This document shows positions 55,671 through 63,581 of a DNA stretch of 64,000 nucleotides, piece by piece. The translations under genes and the position numbers were made by a program. Under the pieces are notes generated by a model. It ran no database searches, was not told the DNA's origin, and was given only the letters and a program-made list of their open reading frames with translations. Each line of letters opens with the position of its first letter. The stretch's first letter is position 1. This stretch comes from Urechidicola croceus (GTDB taxonomy: Bacteria > Bacteroidota > Bacteroidia > Flavobacteriales > Flavobacteriaceae), in assembly GCA_905181865.1 (NCBI GenBank), contig CAJIZG010000001.1, positions 124,001 through 188,000 of the forward strand, read 5' to 3'.

Positions 55671-56491
55671 AATTCAGTTTTTTCTAATAGATCTCTTATT
55701 TCGGAAGACACAATCGTTCCAAATATTTTTTTGCGATAATGTGTTACTGGCTGAATATAAATGATACTATTTGTTAAAAATACTTCATCTGCTTTCTTTA
55801 ATTCAAACGGAGATATTTCTCTTTCCTCAATATTGTATTTATCCTCCTTTTGTAACAACTCAATTATTTTACTTCTCAGCACTCCTTTAATACATCCTTC
55901 AGTGAGCGCTGGCGTGCTAATTGTGTTTCCTTTTACAACAAACAAATTGCTATGAGTAGCTTCTACTAATTGTTTTTTATCATTTATTAAAATACACGAA
56001 TCTAAATCATTCTCTTGAGCAAAAATACTTGCAACAACATTCAATAACCTGTTCGTTGTTTTAATAGTTGACAACAAACTTGCTTGCACATAAAAGTCTT
56101 TATATAAATCAACTTCGTACTTTTTCTTCAATTCTACATTCAGATTTGAAACTTGTATAACAAAGTCAATATCATTTACAACAGGCGTATAAAAGCCTCC
56201 ATCTTTTCGAAAAACTGTTAGCCTTACTCGTGCCTTGTTAATTAAACCATTTGATTTGAGCACTTTTACAACTTCCGATTCAACATATTCCAATGAGAAG
56301 TCAGCAGGTATTTCCATACGTAACATCCTCATAGAAGCCATTAACCTAAAATAATGATCTTCTAAGAAGATAATTTTTAAATCCAACACTTTTAAAGTTT
56401 CAAATACGGCGTCTCCATATTTAAATGCTCTATTGTCAATTGTAAAAATTGAATCTTTCTGATCTATAAGTTTCCCGTTGAAATTTATCAT
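55667..56491 (-). CDS. Class IV aminotransferase (BCAT / ADC lyase type)
   Basis: 274 residues from MINFNGKLIDQKDSI. PLP fold type IV: FKYGDAVFETLK, LNVVASIFAQEND near the Lys region (STIKTTNRLLNVV carries the PLP Lys), EATHSNLFVVKG, TEGCIKGVLRSKII. Could be branched-chain aminotransferase, D-amino acid aminotransferase or aminodeoxychorismate lyase; the short length fits ADC lyase best. An upstream start was rejected. Confidence 0.82.
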   Translation of the reverse strand: MINFNGKLIDQKDSIFTIDNRAFKYGDAVFETLKVLDLKIIFLEDHYFRLMASMRMLRMEIPADFSLEYVESEVVKVLKSNGLINKARVRLTVFRKDGGFYTPVVNDIDFVIQVSNLNVELKKKYEVDLYKDFYVQASLLSTIKTTNRLLNVVASIFAQENDLDSCILINDKKQLVEATHSNLFVVKGNTISTPALTEGCIKGVLRSKIIELLQKEDKYNIEEREISPFELKKADEVFLTNSIIYIQPVTHYRKKIFGTIVSSEIRDLLEKTEF

Positions 56492-56524
56492 TCTAAAAAA
56501 TATATTGAAAACAAAATTAAGCAA

Positions 56525-56550
56525 AAAAGCTCTGAAAAATCAGAGCTTTT
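56525..56550 (-). terminator. Rho-independent terminator of the START-like gene
   Basis: 11-bp stem AAAAGCTCTGA / TCAGAGCTTTT around 56525-56550, U-run on the minus strand, 20 bases after the START-like gene stop. Confidence 0.8.
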
Positions 56551-56569
56551 AACATTTATTAAGTTACAT

Positions 56570-56953
56570 CTAAGCACCAATTCTGTGCTTCAATTCTTCT
56601 ATTTGATTATCCCAAAACATTTTTGAATCCTCTACTTCATCTTTCTCTGAAAAGTCTGTAATCATTAGAGAAACGTCTTTAGTTAACTCATCTACTTCAA
56701 TTCTAAATTCAAAATAAGAATCATCACCTTCACTTTCTAACCATTTAAATCTAATCTTCAAATCCGACTTTTTCGATAAAACTTTCGCTTTTTCTTCGCT
56801 TCCATCCCATATAAAAGTAAATATTTCGCCTCTTGAATTTACATTGTCAGCAAACCACTCAGACAAACCCGAAGAAGTTCCAAAATATTGATACAACATC
56901 TTAGGCGATGCATGAATTGGAAATTCCATTACAATCTTTATTTTCTCTTCCAT
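56570..56953 (-). CDS. START-like (SRPBCC) domain protein
   Basis: 127 residues. EFPIHASPKMLYQYFGTSSGLSEWFAD at the start and FWDNQIEELKHRIGA at the end are the pattern of small Bacteroidota START/AHSA1-like proteins, which bind a hydrophobic ligand in a helix-grip fold. Conserved in this group near the class IV aminotransferase and YqgE genes. Function unknown. Confidence 0.85.
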   Translation of the reverse strand: MEEKIKIVMEFPIHASPKMLYQYFGTSSGLSEWFADNVNSRGEIFTFIWDGSEEKAKVLSKKSDLKIRFKWLESEGDDSYFEFRIEVDELTKDVSLMITDFSEKDEVEDSKMFWDNQIEELKHRIGA

Positions 56954-57083
56954 AAACTATTTATTAAAAGCTCAAGATATTATTTTTATTGAATTAAAAA
57001 AAATTATAAATAAATATTTATGTAGCCTTTTTTAATCTGTCATTTATACTGAAACAAGTCTGAAAATTAAATTGAGAAAGAAT

Positions 57084-57794
57084 TTAATTTTTTACATCAG
57101 GATTAATATCTAAAATATTATTTTTTACATATTGATTCATAAAGGCATCTGTAAAATACTCACTGCCAGTTAATCTATCTTTCTTTAAAAATGTGCGAAT
57201 ATCAATTTTCAAATAGGCCTTTAGCATTTCTCTAGATATAGGTTCATAGGTATAGTGCCACGGCTCATATTTAAAACCTTTTCTGCTTTCATCGTCCGTA
57301 TAAACCAAGCAAAAACCAAATTCACTGGCACGCTCATCCATCCATTTCTTCAATTTTGAATAAACACCTTTTCCTTCAAAATGAATTTCATTTAATACAT
57401 CGCCCTTTGGTCTTTCCATATTTCCATCTATCACATCTACATCCGTTCCCCAGTGATGTCGAGAAGTCCCAGGAATTGTAGAGTATTCTATGATTTTAGA
57501 AATCGCATCTTGTGGAGTCATTCCATCTTTCAAAAACCTATTGTATTTGCGCGTCCATATTCTTTTCTGATGCTCGTAACTTCTATAATCAGAAAAAATT
57601 TCTAATTGCACACCACTTTTTAATGCCTCTTTTTCCATCAAAATGAACGATGCTTTTACTTCATCTTGTAATTCATACCTTTTTTTGTAAAACAAAGGAG
57701 TACTCTTCCCCGTTAAATCATCTACAGAAAATAATTTGCCCTTATCGCCATTCATTGTAAATACTAAACTTACTACTAGAATAAATACTTCCAT
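57084..57794 (-). CDS. M15-family D-alanyl-D-alanine carboxypeptidase (VanY-like)
   Basis: 236 residues, with a weak N-terminal signal (MEVFILVVSLVFT). The zinc site is visible: GTSRHHWGTDVDVID (His and Asp ligands) and EPWHYTYEP (second His), with YRSYEHQ earlier. Trims peptidoglycan stem peptides in the periplasm. Two bases downstream of the GNAT gene stop, so co-transcribed with it. Confidence 0.88.
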   Translation of the reverse strand: MEVFILVVSLVFTMNGDKGKLFSVDDLTGKSTPLFYKKRYELQDEVKASFILMEKEALKSGVQLEIFSDYRSYEHQKRIWTRKYNRFLKDGMTPQDAISKIIEYSTIPGTSRHHWGTDVDVIDGNMERPKGDVLNEIHFEGKGVYSKLKKWMDERASEFGFCLVYTDDESRKGFKYEPWHYTYEPISREMLKAYLKIDIRTFLKKDRLTGSEYFTDAFMNQYVKNNILDINPDVKN

Positions 57795-57795
57795 C

Positions 57796-58227
57796 TTACA
57801 TTAACTTTTTAAACATCACAAAATGAGGTCCTACCAAATGTATCTCAAACTCCTCTCCTACACTAATAAATCCCAATTTGTCATAAAAAGAGAGAGCTGT
57901 TACCCTGGCGTTGCACCACAATACTTCTACATTTCTTTTTTTTAAGATCGCTATACCTTTAAACAATAACTTCCTCCCAACACCCCTATGTTGATAATTT
58001 TGACAAGTTGCCATTCCTCTTAATTGGTATTGAACTCCGTTAAAACTAGAATTCTTATTCTTCATAAAAGTGGCTACTCCAATCAGTTCCGTATTTAAAA
58101 ACATCCCTAAATGAAAGGTAAACTTTTCAAAATCGCCTTCCATCGCTTCTGGCAATGGTAAATTATTTCTTAAAACTTCCTTTCTAACCGAATATGTTTC
58201 TTGTGCTAAAACTTCTCTCACAATCAT
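57796..58227 (-). CDS. GNAT acetyltransferase
   Basis: 143 residues. Acetyl-CoA loop QHRGVGRKLLFKGIAI near residue 82 and SFYDKLGFISVGEEFEIH (motif B). Acetylates an unknown amine. The first gene of a pair with the M15 peptidase; divergent from the second GNAT gene at 58270. Confidence 0.85.
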   Translation of the reverse strand: MIVREVLAQETYSVRKEVLRNNLPLPEAMEGDFEKFTFHLGMFLNTELIGVATFMKNKNSSFNGVQYQLRGMATCQNYQHRGVGRKLLFKGIAILKKRNVEVLWCNARVTALSFYDKLGFISVGEEFEIHLVGPHFVMFKKLM

Positions 58228-58269
58228 AGCGAATACTTCCTATCTTTATGCTGCCAAAAATAGATAAAA

Positions 58270-58716
58270 ATGGAAAACATCACAATAAAAATAATCTCAA
58301 AAGAAAAAATACTTGACATTATACCTTTAATAAAACAATTGAACAAAAAGACGCCAATTTCTCTTTTAAAGTTTAGGGTGCTAGAAATGTCTGAACAAAA
58401 TTACGAGTGTGCAGTAATGTACGACAAGAATGTTTTAGTTGGTATTTGTGGAATATGGTATATGACTCGGCATTATATTGGCAAAAGTATGGAGGCAGAT
58501 CAAGTGGTTATAGATGAATCATATCGAGGAAAAGGCCTCGGTAAAATATTCTTTGATTGGATCTATAAATATGCCCAATCTAAAGGTTGTGAGGCCTCAG
58601 AATTAAATGCTTACTTCAACAATTCATCAGGTCACAAGTTTTACCTCAATGAAGGTTATATCATTAAGGGATTTCATTTTTTAAAAGTACTAAGAGAAGA
58701 TGGTGAATTTTATTAA
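58270..58716 (+). CDS. GNAT acetyltransferase
   Basis: 148 residues. YRGKGLGKIFFDWIY near residue 87 is the acetyl-CoA loop, then SGHKFYLNEGYIIKGFHF. Related only distantly to the neighbouring GNAT. Substrate unknown. Alone on its strand, before tRNA-Gly. Confidence 0.87.
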   Translation: MENITIKIISKEKILDIIPLIKQLNKKTPISLLKFRVLEMSEQNYECAVMYDKNVLVGICGIWYMTRHYIGKSMEADQVVIDESYRGKGLGKIFFDWIYKYAQSKGCEASELNAYFNNSSGHKFYLNEGYIIKGFHFLKVLREDGEFY

Positions 58717-58735
58717 ATTAAATTTAACTTTTTTC

Positions 58736-58765
58736 TTGCAAATACTGAAAGTACATGTATCTTTG
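58736..58765 (+). promoter_or_regulatory. Consensus promoter of tRNA-Gly
   Basis: TTG (58736-58738), 19-base spacer, TATCTTTG (58758-58765); the tRNA begins 11 bases downstream. Confidence 0.85.
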
Positions 58766-58776
58766 CGACAGTTAAT

Positions 58777-58852
58777 GCGAAAGTAGCTCAGTTGGTAGAG
58801 CGTCAGCCTTCCAAGCTGAATGTCGCCGGTTCGAACCCGGTCTTTCGCTCCA
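58777..58852 (+). tRNA. tRNA-Gly (anticodon TCC)
   Basis: Full cloverleaf: acceptor GCGAAAG pairs with CTTTCGC; D arm GCTC-AGTTGGTA-GAGC; anticodon stem TCAGC/GCTGA with loop CTTCCAA, anticodon TCC (58810-58812); T arm with TTCGAAC. Discriminator T (58849) and an encoded CCA (58850-58852). A promoter is just upstream and a terminator after. Confidence 0.97.
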
Positions 58853-58858
58853 AATTAG

Positions 58859-58887
58859 AAAATGCTGTCTTAATTGGCAGCATTTTT
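58859..58887 (+). terminator. Rho-independent terminator of tRNA-Gly
   Basis: Stem AAAATGCTG / CAGCATTTT around a 10-base loop, followed by T's, 7 bases after the CCA. Confidence 0.85.
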
Positions 58888-59016
58888 TGTTTATCTTCAT
58901 TCCTACTAACTTCGCTTAAGATTTTAAAACAGTTGAATTGAATTAGTAACTCTCTCAACTATACATTTTTTACCAAAATAAACGGATACTTTGTAAACCA
59001 TTAAATACCCCTCAGA

Positions 59017-59520
59017 ACGGCTTCAATTCCTAATAATATAGCCAAGGAACATATGAATCAATGGATTTTAACTATTGAACAATTACCCATAAAAATTTAT
59101 AAACTAGTTCATAACTTAACTAAAGAACAATTGGACACTCGCTATAGAGAAGATGGCTAGACAATTAGACAGGTAATACATTATTTAGCAGATAGTCATC
59201 AACAGAGTTATACCCAATTTAAATGGGCGCTTACAGAAGATACACCTGTAATTAAGGCCTATTACGAAGAACGCTGGGCTGAATTAGAAGATGGAAAATA
59301 TGATTTTATAATCCCATCTTTGAATGTAATAACTGCGCTACATACTAAATGGGTTTATTTTCTTAAGACATTATTTTCAGAACACTTAGCCATAGTATTT
59401 GTATATCCTGATGGCAAAGAAAAGATCTCATTAGCTAAAAATATTGGAATTTACGCTTGGCATAGGGAGCATCACTTTGAGCATATCAATCAATTATTGA
59501 TTAAAATAGACTGGAAATAA
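59017..59520 (+). pseudogene. yfiT: DinB/YfiT-like metal-dependent hydrolase (bacillithiol-transferase family) pseudogene
   Basis: Reads IPNNIAKEHMNQWILTIEQL, YREDG, then an amber TAG (59158-59160) where the family has Trp (DGWTIRQ), then TIRQVIHYLADSHQQ, YYEERWAELEDG and YAWHREHHFEHINQLL. The three metal His ligands (HYLADSH and HREHHFEHI) remain. The N-terminal end also lacks a start in frame. One point mutation explains the main break, so it is recent. It fills the gap after tRNA-Gly. Confidence 0.88.
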
Positions 59521-59577
59521 CGTTATCTTATTCCTATTTCTAGTACCCTTTAAAGGGCTTCTCCATGCACAACTAAC

Positions 59578-60135
59578 CTAGTTCTTCCACTTTATATTAC
59601 ACCCAATACTTGGTTTTTGAGCACGTACGTTTTCTAAATTTTCAAGAATACAGTCCAAAGCATTCCTTAGATCATCTCCTGATACTTCGATACTATTTCC
59701 AGGTCTAGAATCATCTAACTGACCTCTATATTTCAATTTCAAATCTTTATTAAAAATGTAAAAATCCGGAGTACAAGCAGCGTCGTAAGCCCGAGCAATC
59801 TCTTGAGAGTCATCATATAAATAAGGAAATGGATACTTACTTTCTAAAGCTTTCTCTCTCATTAAGTCAGGAGAATCTTGGGGTTGTTTTTCCACATCAT
59901 TTGAGGATATTGCAATAAAAGTAACTCCTTTCGTTTGATAAAAATTTGCTAAAACTACTAACTCTTCAATCACATGTATTACAAATGGACAGTGATTGCA
60001 CATAAAAATAATGACCGTCGCTTTCTCTCCTTTTATATGCTCGAGAGACATTTTTTTTTTAGAAATGGTATCCAGTAAATTAAAACTTGGTGCCACCGAA
60101 TTTAAGGGAATCATATTTGAAGAAGTTCTAGCCAT
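59578..60135 (-). CDS. Thioredoxin-fold protein (redoxin/AhpC-like)
   Basis: 185 residues from MARTSSNMIPLNS. Active-site cysteines in MCNHCPFVIHVIEEL (CxxC), followed by GVTFIAISSNDVEKQPQDSP and CTPDFYIFNKD. Matches the thioredoxin family proteins of the redoxin group, probably a cytoplasmic thiol peroxidase or reductase. Divergent from the DUF962 gene 47 bases away. Confidence 0.85.
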   Translation of the reverse strand: MARTSSNMIPLNSVAPSFNLLDTISKKKMSLEHIKGEKATVIIFMCNHCPFVIHVIEELVVLANFYQTKGVTFIAISSNDVEKQPQDSPDLMREKALESKYPFPYLYDDSQEIARAYDAACTPDFYIFNKDLKLKYRGQLDDSRPGNSIEVSGDDLRNALDCILENLENVRAQKPSIGCNIKWKN

Positions 60136-60181
60136 ATTCACTTTTTTATTTGTATTTTTAGATCATCAAAAGTACAACTTT

Positions 60182-60649
60182 ATGAAGACACTAAACGAAT
60201 GGTTTGATGCGTATGCTGAGAGCCATCAAAACCAAACAAATCAACTAATTCACTTCGTTTGTGTTCCTGCTCTTTTCTTTAGTATCGTTGGGTTTCACAT
60301 GTCAATTCCAGTGCATTTTTTATCAGACTTATTAAACTTAAATAATCCATTAATAGAAAATTGGGCTACCGTAACAGTTGTATTTATGCTCTTGTTTTAT
60401 TTGAGGTTGTCTTTTTCTATGTTTTTAAAAATGTTTATATTTTCAGTAGTATGTATCATTGGAAATCATTATTTACCTGCTATTTTGCCGCTTGCGTATA
60501 CATCCCTTGTCATCTTTATCGTTGCTTGGATAGGTCAGTTTTACGGACATAGACTGGAAGGAAAAAAGCCTTCATTCTTTAAGGACTTACAATTTTTACT
60601 AATTGGCTCTGCCTGGGTTATCAAAAAGGTTACTGCTAAAAATGATTAG
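60182..60649 (+). CDS. DUF962 / Mpo1-like membrane protein
   Basis: 155 residues from MKTLNEWFDAYAESHQNQTN; an upstream in-frame start overlaps the divergent gene and was rejected. About four transmembrane segments; YAESHQNQTNQLIHFVCVP and FIVAWIGQFYGHRLEGKKPSF carry the conserved histidines of the Mpo1/YGL010W family, iron-dependent 2-hydroxy fatty acid dioxygenases. Overlaps the OmpA gene start by 8 bases. Confidence 0.85.
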   Translation: MKTLNEWFDAYAESHQNQTNQLIHFVCVPALFFSIVGFHMSIPVHFLSDLLNLNNPLIENWATVTVVFMLLFYLRLSFSMFLKMFIFSVVCIIGNHYLPAILPLAYTSLVIFIVAWIGQFYGHRLEGKKPSFFKDLQFLLIGSAWVIKKVTAKND

Positions 60650-63233
60650 AAAACAAAATCTTTTTTTAGCCTTTTTCCTCATTTCGCTTATAACAAGTAA
60701 CGCTCAACTTATTACACCCACTGAAGTCAGAAATATAGATATGAACTCTCCGTATGCTGAAATTGGAGTGAAATTTATTTCGGATGATTTAGTACTCTTT
60801 GCTTCTTCCAAGAAAAATGAAACTACTGGTAAAAGAGAAAAGCGTAATAATCGTCATATGGGATTGCAGTTATATACCGGATCCTTTACTGAATATGGTT
60901 CTATCATCGAACCAAAACTATTTCAACCTATTGAAGATAATCCAATTTTCGAATCCAATATTACTTTTTCAGCCGATCTTAAAACAGTTTATTTCACTAG
61001 GAACAACGATATCTTAGATAACTATACAACGTTTTTTAAAAGAATAGTACGAGTAAATAAACAAATATTAAAAATGTTTCGTGCTTCCATTAATGATTCT
61101 GGGCAATTATCAAATATTTCTCCAATGCCTTTTAATAGTGACAATTATTCCGTTACTAATCCGCATTTAAGTTTAGATGGTAGAAAACTATATTTCGTTT
61201 CCGATATGAAAGGCTCTCTCGGAGGGTTTGATATTTACGCGGTAGATATTCAAAAAGATGGAACTTTTAGTGCCCCTAAAAACTTAGGAAATAAAATAAA
61301 TTCAGAAGAAGATGAGTTTTTTCCCTTTGTAGATAAAAACGACATATTATATTTTTCTTCCAATGGACATAAAGGATTTGGTGAATTAGATGTATTTAGT
61401 TCCTCTTTATCCGATGACGCTGAAAAACCGGTTAATCTTGGGGCTCCAATAAACAGTAAAGAAGACGATTTTTCTTTGGTATTTAATGTTGAAAGAAATA
61501 TTGGCTATTTTTCTTCGACTAGAAGTGGTGGTTTTGGTAATGCAGATATTTATGTCTTTAAGGGAGGAATATTAAAAGATCAAGAAAGTGATAAATTAGT
61601 AGCCGAAGATTCTAATCAAAATTCATTATTAAAATCAGATGAATTCGAAAATTCTGATAATTCAAATCAATTAAATCAGGGTAATACTAAAACTGACTTT
61701 GAAAATATAGAAAATAATTCAACTGAATTAAACAATACTCTTTTTACTTCATTTGTCGCCTTAAATAAATTAAATGATGATGAGGAGGAATGTACTCAAT
61801 TAGTAGAAGGGTTTATTCTAAACTCAAAAAATATAATTTTAGTAGATGCCACTGTTACATTATACGAAAATGGCGTAAATGTAGGTACTTATAAAATTTC
61901 ACCAGAAGGTAAATATAAATTCGAATTAAAATGTAAAAATCACTATAGAATCGCTGCAAGACTAAATAAGTTTGAAGAGACCTATTTTGACCTGAGAACG
62001 AGTGAACTAGACAATTCTAAGACCATTACAAACATTACATTGGAGAAAACACCTTGCGATGTATTTCTAACTGGTCAATTGACGGATAAAAACACAGAAT
62101 TACCTATTGTTAATGCCAAAATTTACCTCATTAATAAGGATTCACAAATTAAAGCGACGGCCACAAATTCTTCTGGTATATATTCCTTTAAAGTAGATTG
62201 CGAAGAAAACTATAAAATCAACACCGACAAATATGGTTATGAAGACGGATTATTTAATTTTAAATCAGGATCTAATAATAGTGTGGTTGCGTTAAACTCC
62301 GCTATTACTCGTCTTAAATGTCGTCAAATTGTAAATGGTAAAATCACCAACCTAATAGATGGTAATGAGATTATTGGAGCCAAAGTTGAACTCATCAATT
62401 CAAAAGGAATACTTGTACAATCTGTAGGTGCCAATACAAATGGAAATTTTCATTTCAATATAGATTGTAGTGAAAAATATACTTTACGAGTGTCTAATGA
62501 CAATTATATAACAGCTACTTCTAAATTTAAATCAAATGAGATTGATAGACAAATTCAAAGATTGGACTTTGCATTAACATCCAATATCTGTAAACAAACG
62601 ATTACTGGTACTGTAATTAATTTTAAATCGAACAAATTCATGTCAAATGTAATCGTAGACTTAGTAAAAGATAATTCTATTCTTAGTTCTGTAAAAACTA
62701 ACGAATTAGGTTTCTTTGAGTTTTATGTTGATTGCAATGAAAATTATGAAGTAGCTACTCGAAAGTCTAATTATTTTCCAGAATTTAAATCTGTGGTGAC
62801 AAACAACATAAACAATAATAAAAGTGAACTCATATTATCTTTAGAAAGTAAACTTGATTTTGAAATTGTACGTAATCAAAAAATGATACTGACAGGTGAT
62901 ATCGATTTTGAATTGAATCAGTCTGAAATAAGAGAAGACGCTGCAATTGAATTGAATAAAATTACCAGTGCGATGAGTAAAAACAAGAATATTAATGTAT
63001 TCATTGGGGTGCATACCGATAGTCGGGCCCCAGATAATTATAATCTGACTTTGTCTAAAGAAAGAGCGCAGTCTATAGTAACGTTTATCATTTCCAAAGG
63101 TATTAATAAGAAGCGATTGTCTGCCGAAGGACACGGAGAAACTAAACTTTTGAATGGCTGCTCTAATGGCGTTAAATGTAGTGAATCAGAACATTTAATA
63201 AACAGACGAATAGAATTCATTGTCAACGAATAA
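60642..63233 (+). CDS. OmpA-family envelope protein with PD40 and four Cys-paired beta-sandwich repeats
   Basis: 863 residues from MIRKQNLFLAFFLISLITSNAQ (signal peptide 1-22). Residues about 30-320 hold PD40/WD40-like repeats (LSLDGRKLYFVSDMKGSLGG, LYFSSNGHKGFGELD). Then four carboxypeptidase-regulatory-like domains start at Cys about 384, 472, 560 and 650, each also with a second Cys before Tyr or His (KCKNHY, DCEENY, DCSEKY, DCNENY). An OmpA peptidoglycan-binding domain (about 750-863) ends it: HTDSRAPDNYNLTLSKERAQ. Similar to the OmpA proteins linked with PorP/SprF in type IX secretion, but no PorP/SprF gene follows. Confidence 0.9.
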   Translation: MIRKQNLFLAFFLISLITSNAQLITPTEVRNIDMNSPYAEIGVKFISDDLVLFASSKKNETTGKREKRNNRHMGLQLYTGSFTEYGSIIEPKLFQPIEDNPIFESNITFSADLKTVYFTRNNDILDNYTTFFKRIVRVNKQILKMFRASINDSGQLSNISPMPFNSDNYSVTNPHLSLDGRKLYFVSDMKGSLGGFDIYAVDIQKDGTFSAPKNLGNKINSEEDEFFPFVDKNDILYFSSNGHKGFGELDVFSSSLSDDAEKPVNLGAPINSKEDDFSLVFNVERNIGYFSSTRSGGFGNADIYVFKGGILKDQESDKLVAEDSNQNSLLKSDEFENSDNSNQLNQGNTKTDFENIENNSTELNNTLFTSFVALNKLNDDEEECTQLVEGFILNSKNIILVDATVTLYENGVNVGTYKISPEGKYKFELKCKNHYRIAARLNKFEETYFDLRTSELDNSKTITNITLEKTPCDVFLTGQLTDKNTELPIVNAKIYLINKDSQIKATATNSSGIYSFKVDCEENYKINTDKYGYEDGLFNFKSGSNNSVVALNSAITRLKCRQIVNGKITNLIDGNEIIGAKVELINSKGILVQSVGANTNGNFHFNIDCSEKYTLRVSNDNYITATSKFKSNEIDRQIQRLDFALTSNICKQTITGTVINFKSNKFMSNVIVDLVKDNSILSSVKTNELGFFEFYVDCNENYEVATRKSNYFPEFKSVVTNNINNNKSELILSLESKLDFEIVRNQKMILTGDIDFELNQSEIREDAAIELNKITSAMSKNKNINVFIGVHTDSRAPDNYNLTLSKERAQSIVTFIISKGINKKRLSAEGHGETKLLNGCSNGVKCSESEHLINRRIEFIVNE

Positions 63234-63254
63234 AAACCTATAAAATCGATAATT

Positions 63255-63577
63255 ATCTTTGAAGAATTCTCAAAAGTTGACATAAGAATAGGTACAATTT
63301 TGGAGGTTACTAATTTTCTAAAAGCGCATAAATTAGCGTATCAGTTAAAAGTAGATTTTGGTAAGTTGGAAATTAAACACACTCGTGCTCAAATAACCAC
63401 TCTTTACTCAAAAGACGAATTAATAGAGAAAAAAATATAGCAATTATTAATTTTAAAGAAAAGAAAATTGCGAATTTTAGAAGTCAAGTGTTACTTTTGG
63501 GTATTCAAATTGGATCAAATGTCTTTTTACTACAGTCCTCCAAAAAGAATATCACAAATAGAGAACAAATTTGTTAG
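63255..63577 (+). pseudogene. csaA: csaA-like tRNA-binding-domain chaperone pseudogene
   Basis: Reads FEEFSKVDIRIGTILEV, AHKLAYQLKVDFGKLEI and AQITTLYSKDELIEKKI, then a stop at 63438-63440 next to an A-run; one missing base restores AIINFKEKKIANF and SQVLLLGIQ...VFLLQ in the shifted frame. CsaA is about 110 residues, so nearly the whole gene is present but broken. It lies 22 bases after the OmpA gene. Confidence 0.85.
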
Positions 63578-63581
63578 ATTT

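Noticed and set aside
59996-60181. 62-residue N-terminal extension of the DUF962 protein
   Set aside because: It overlaps the divergent thioredoxin-fold gene, and the family begins at MKTLNEWF.
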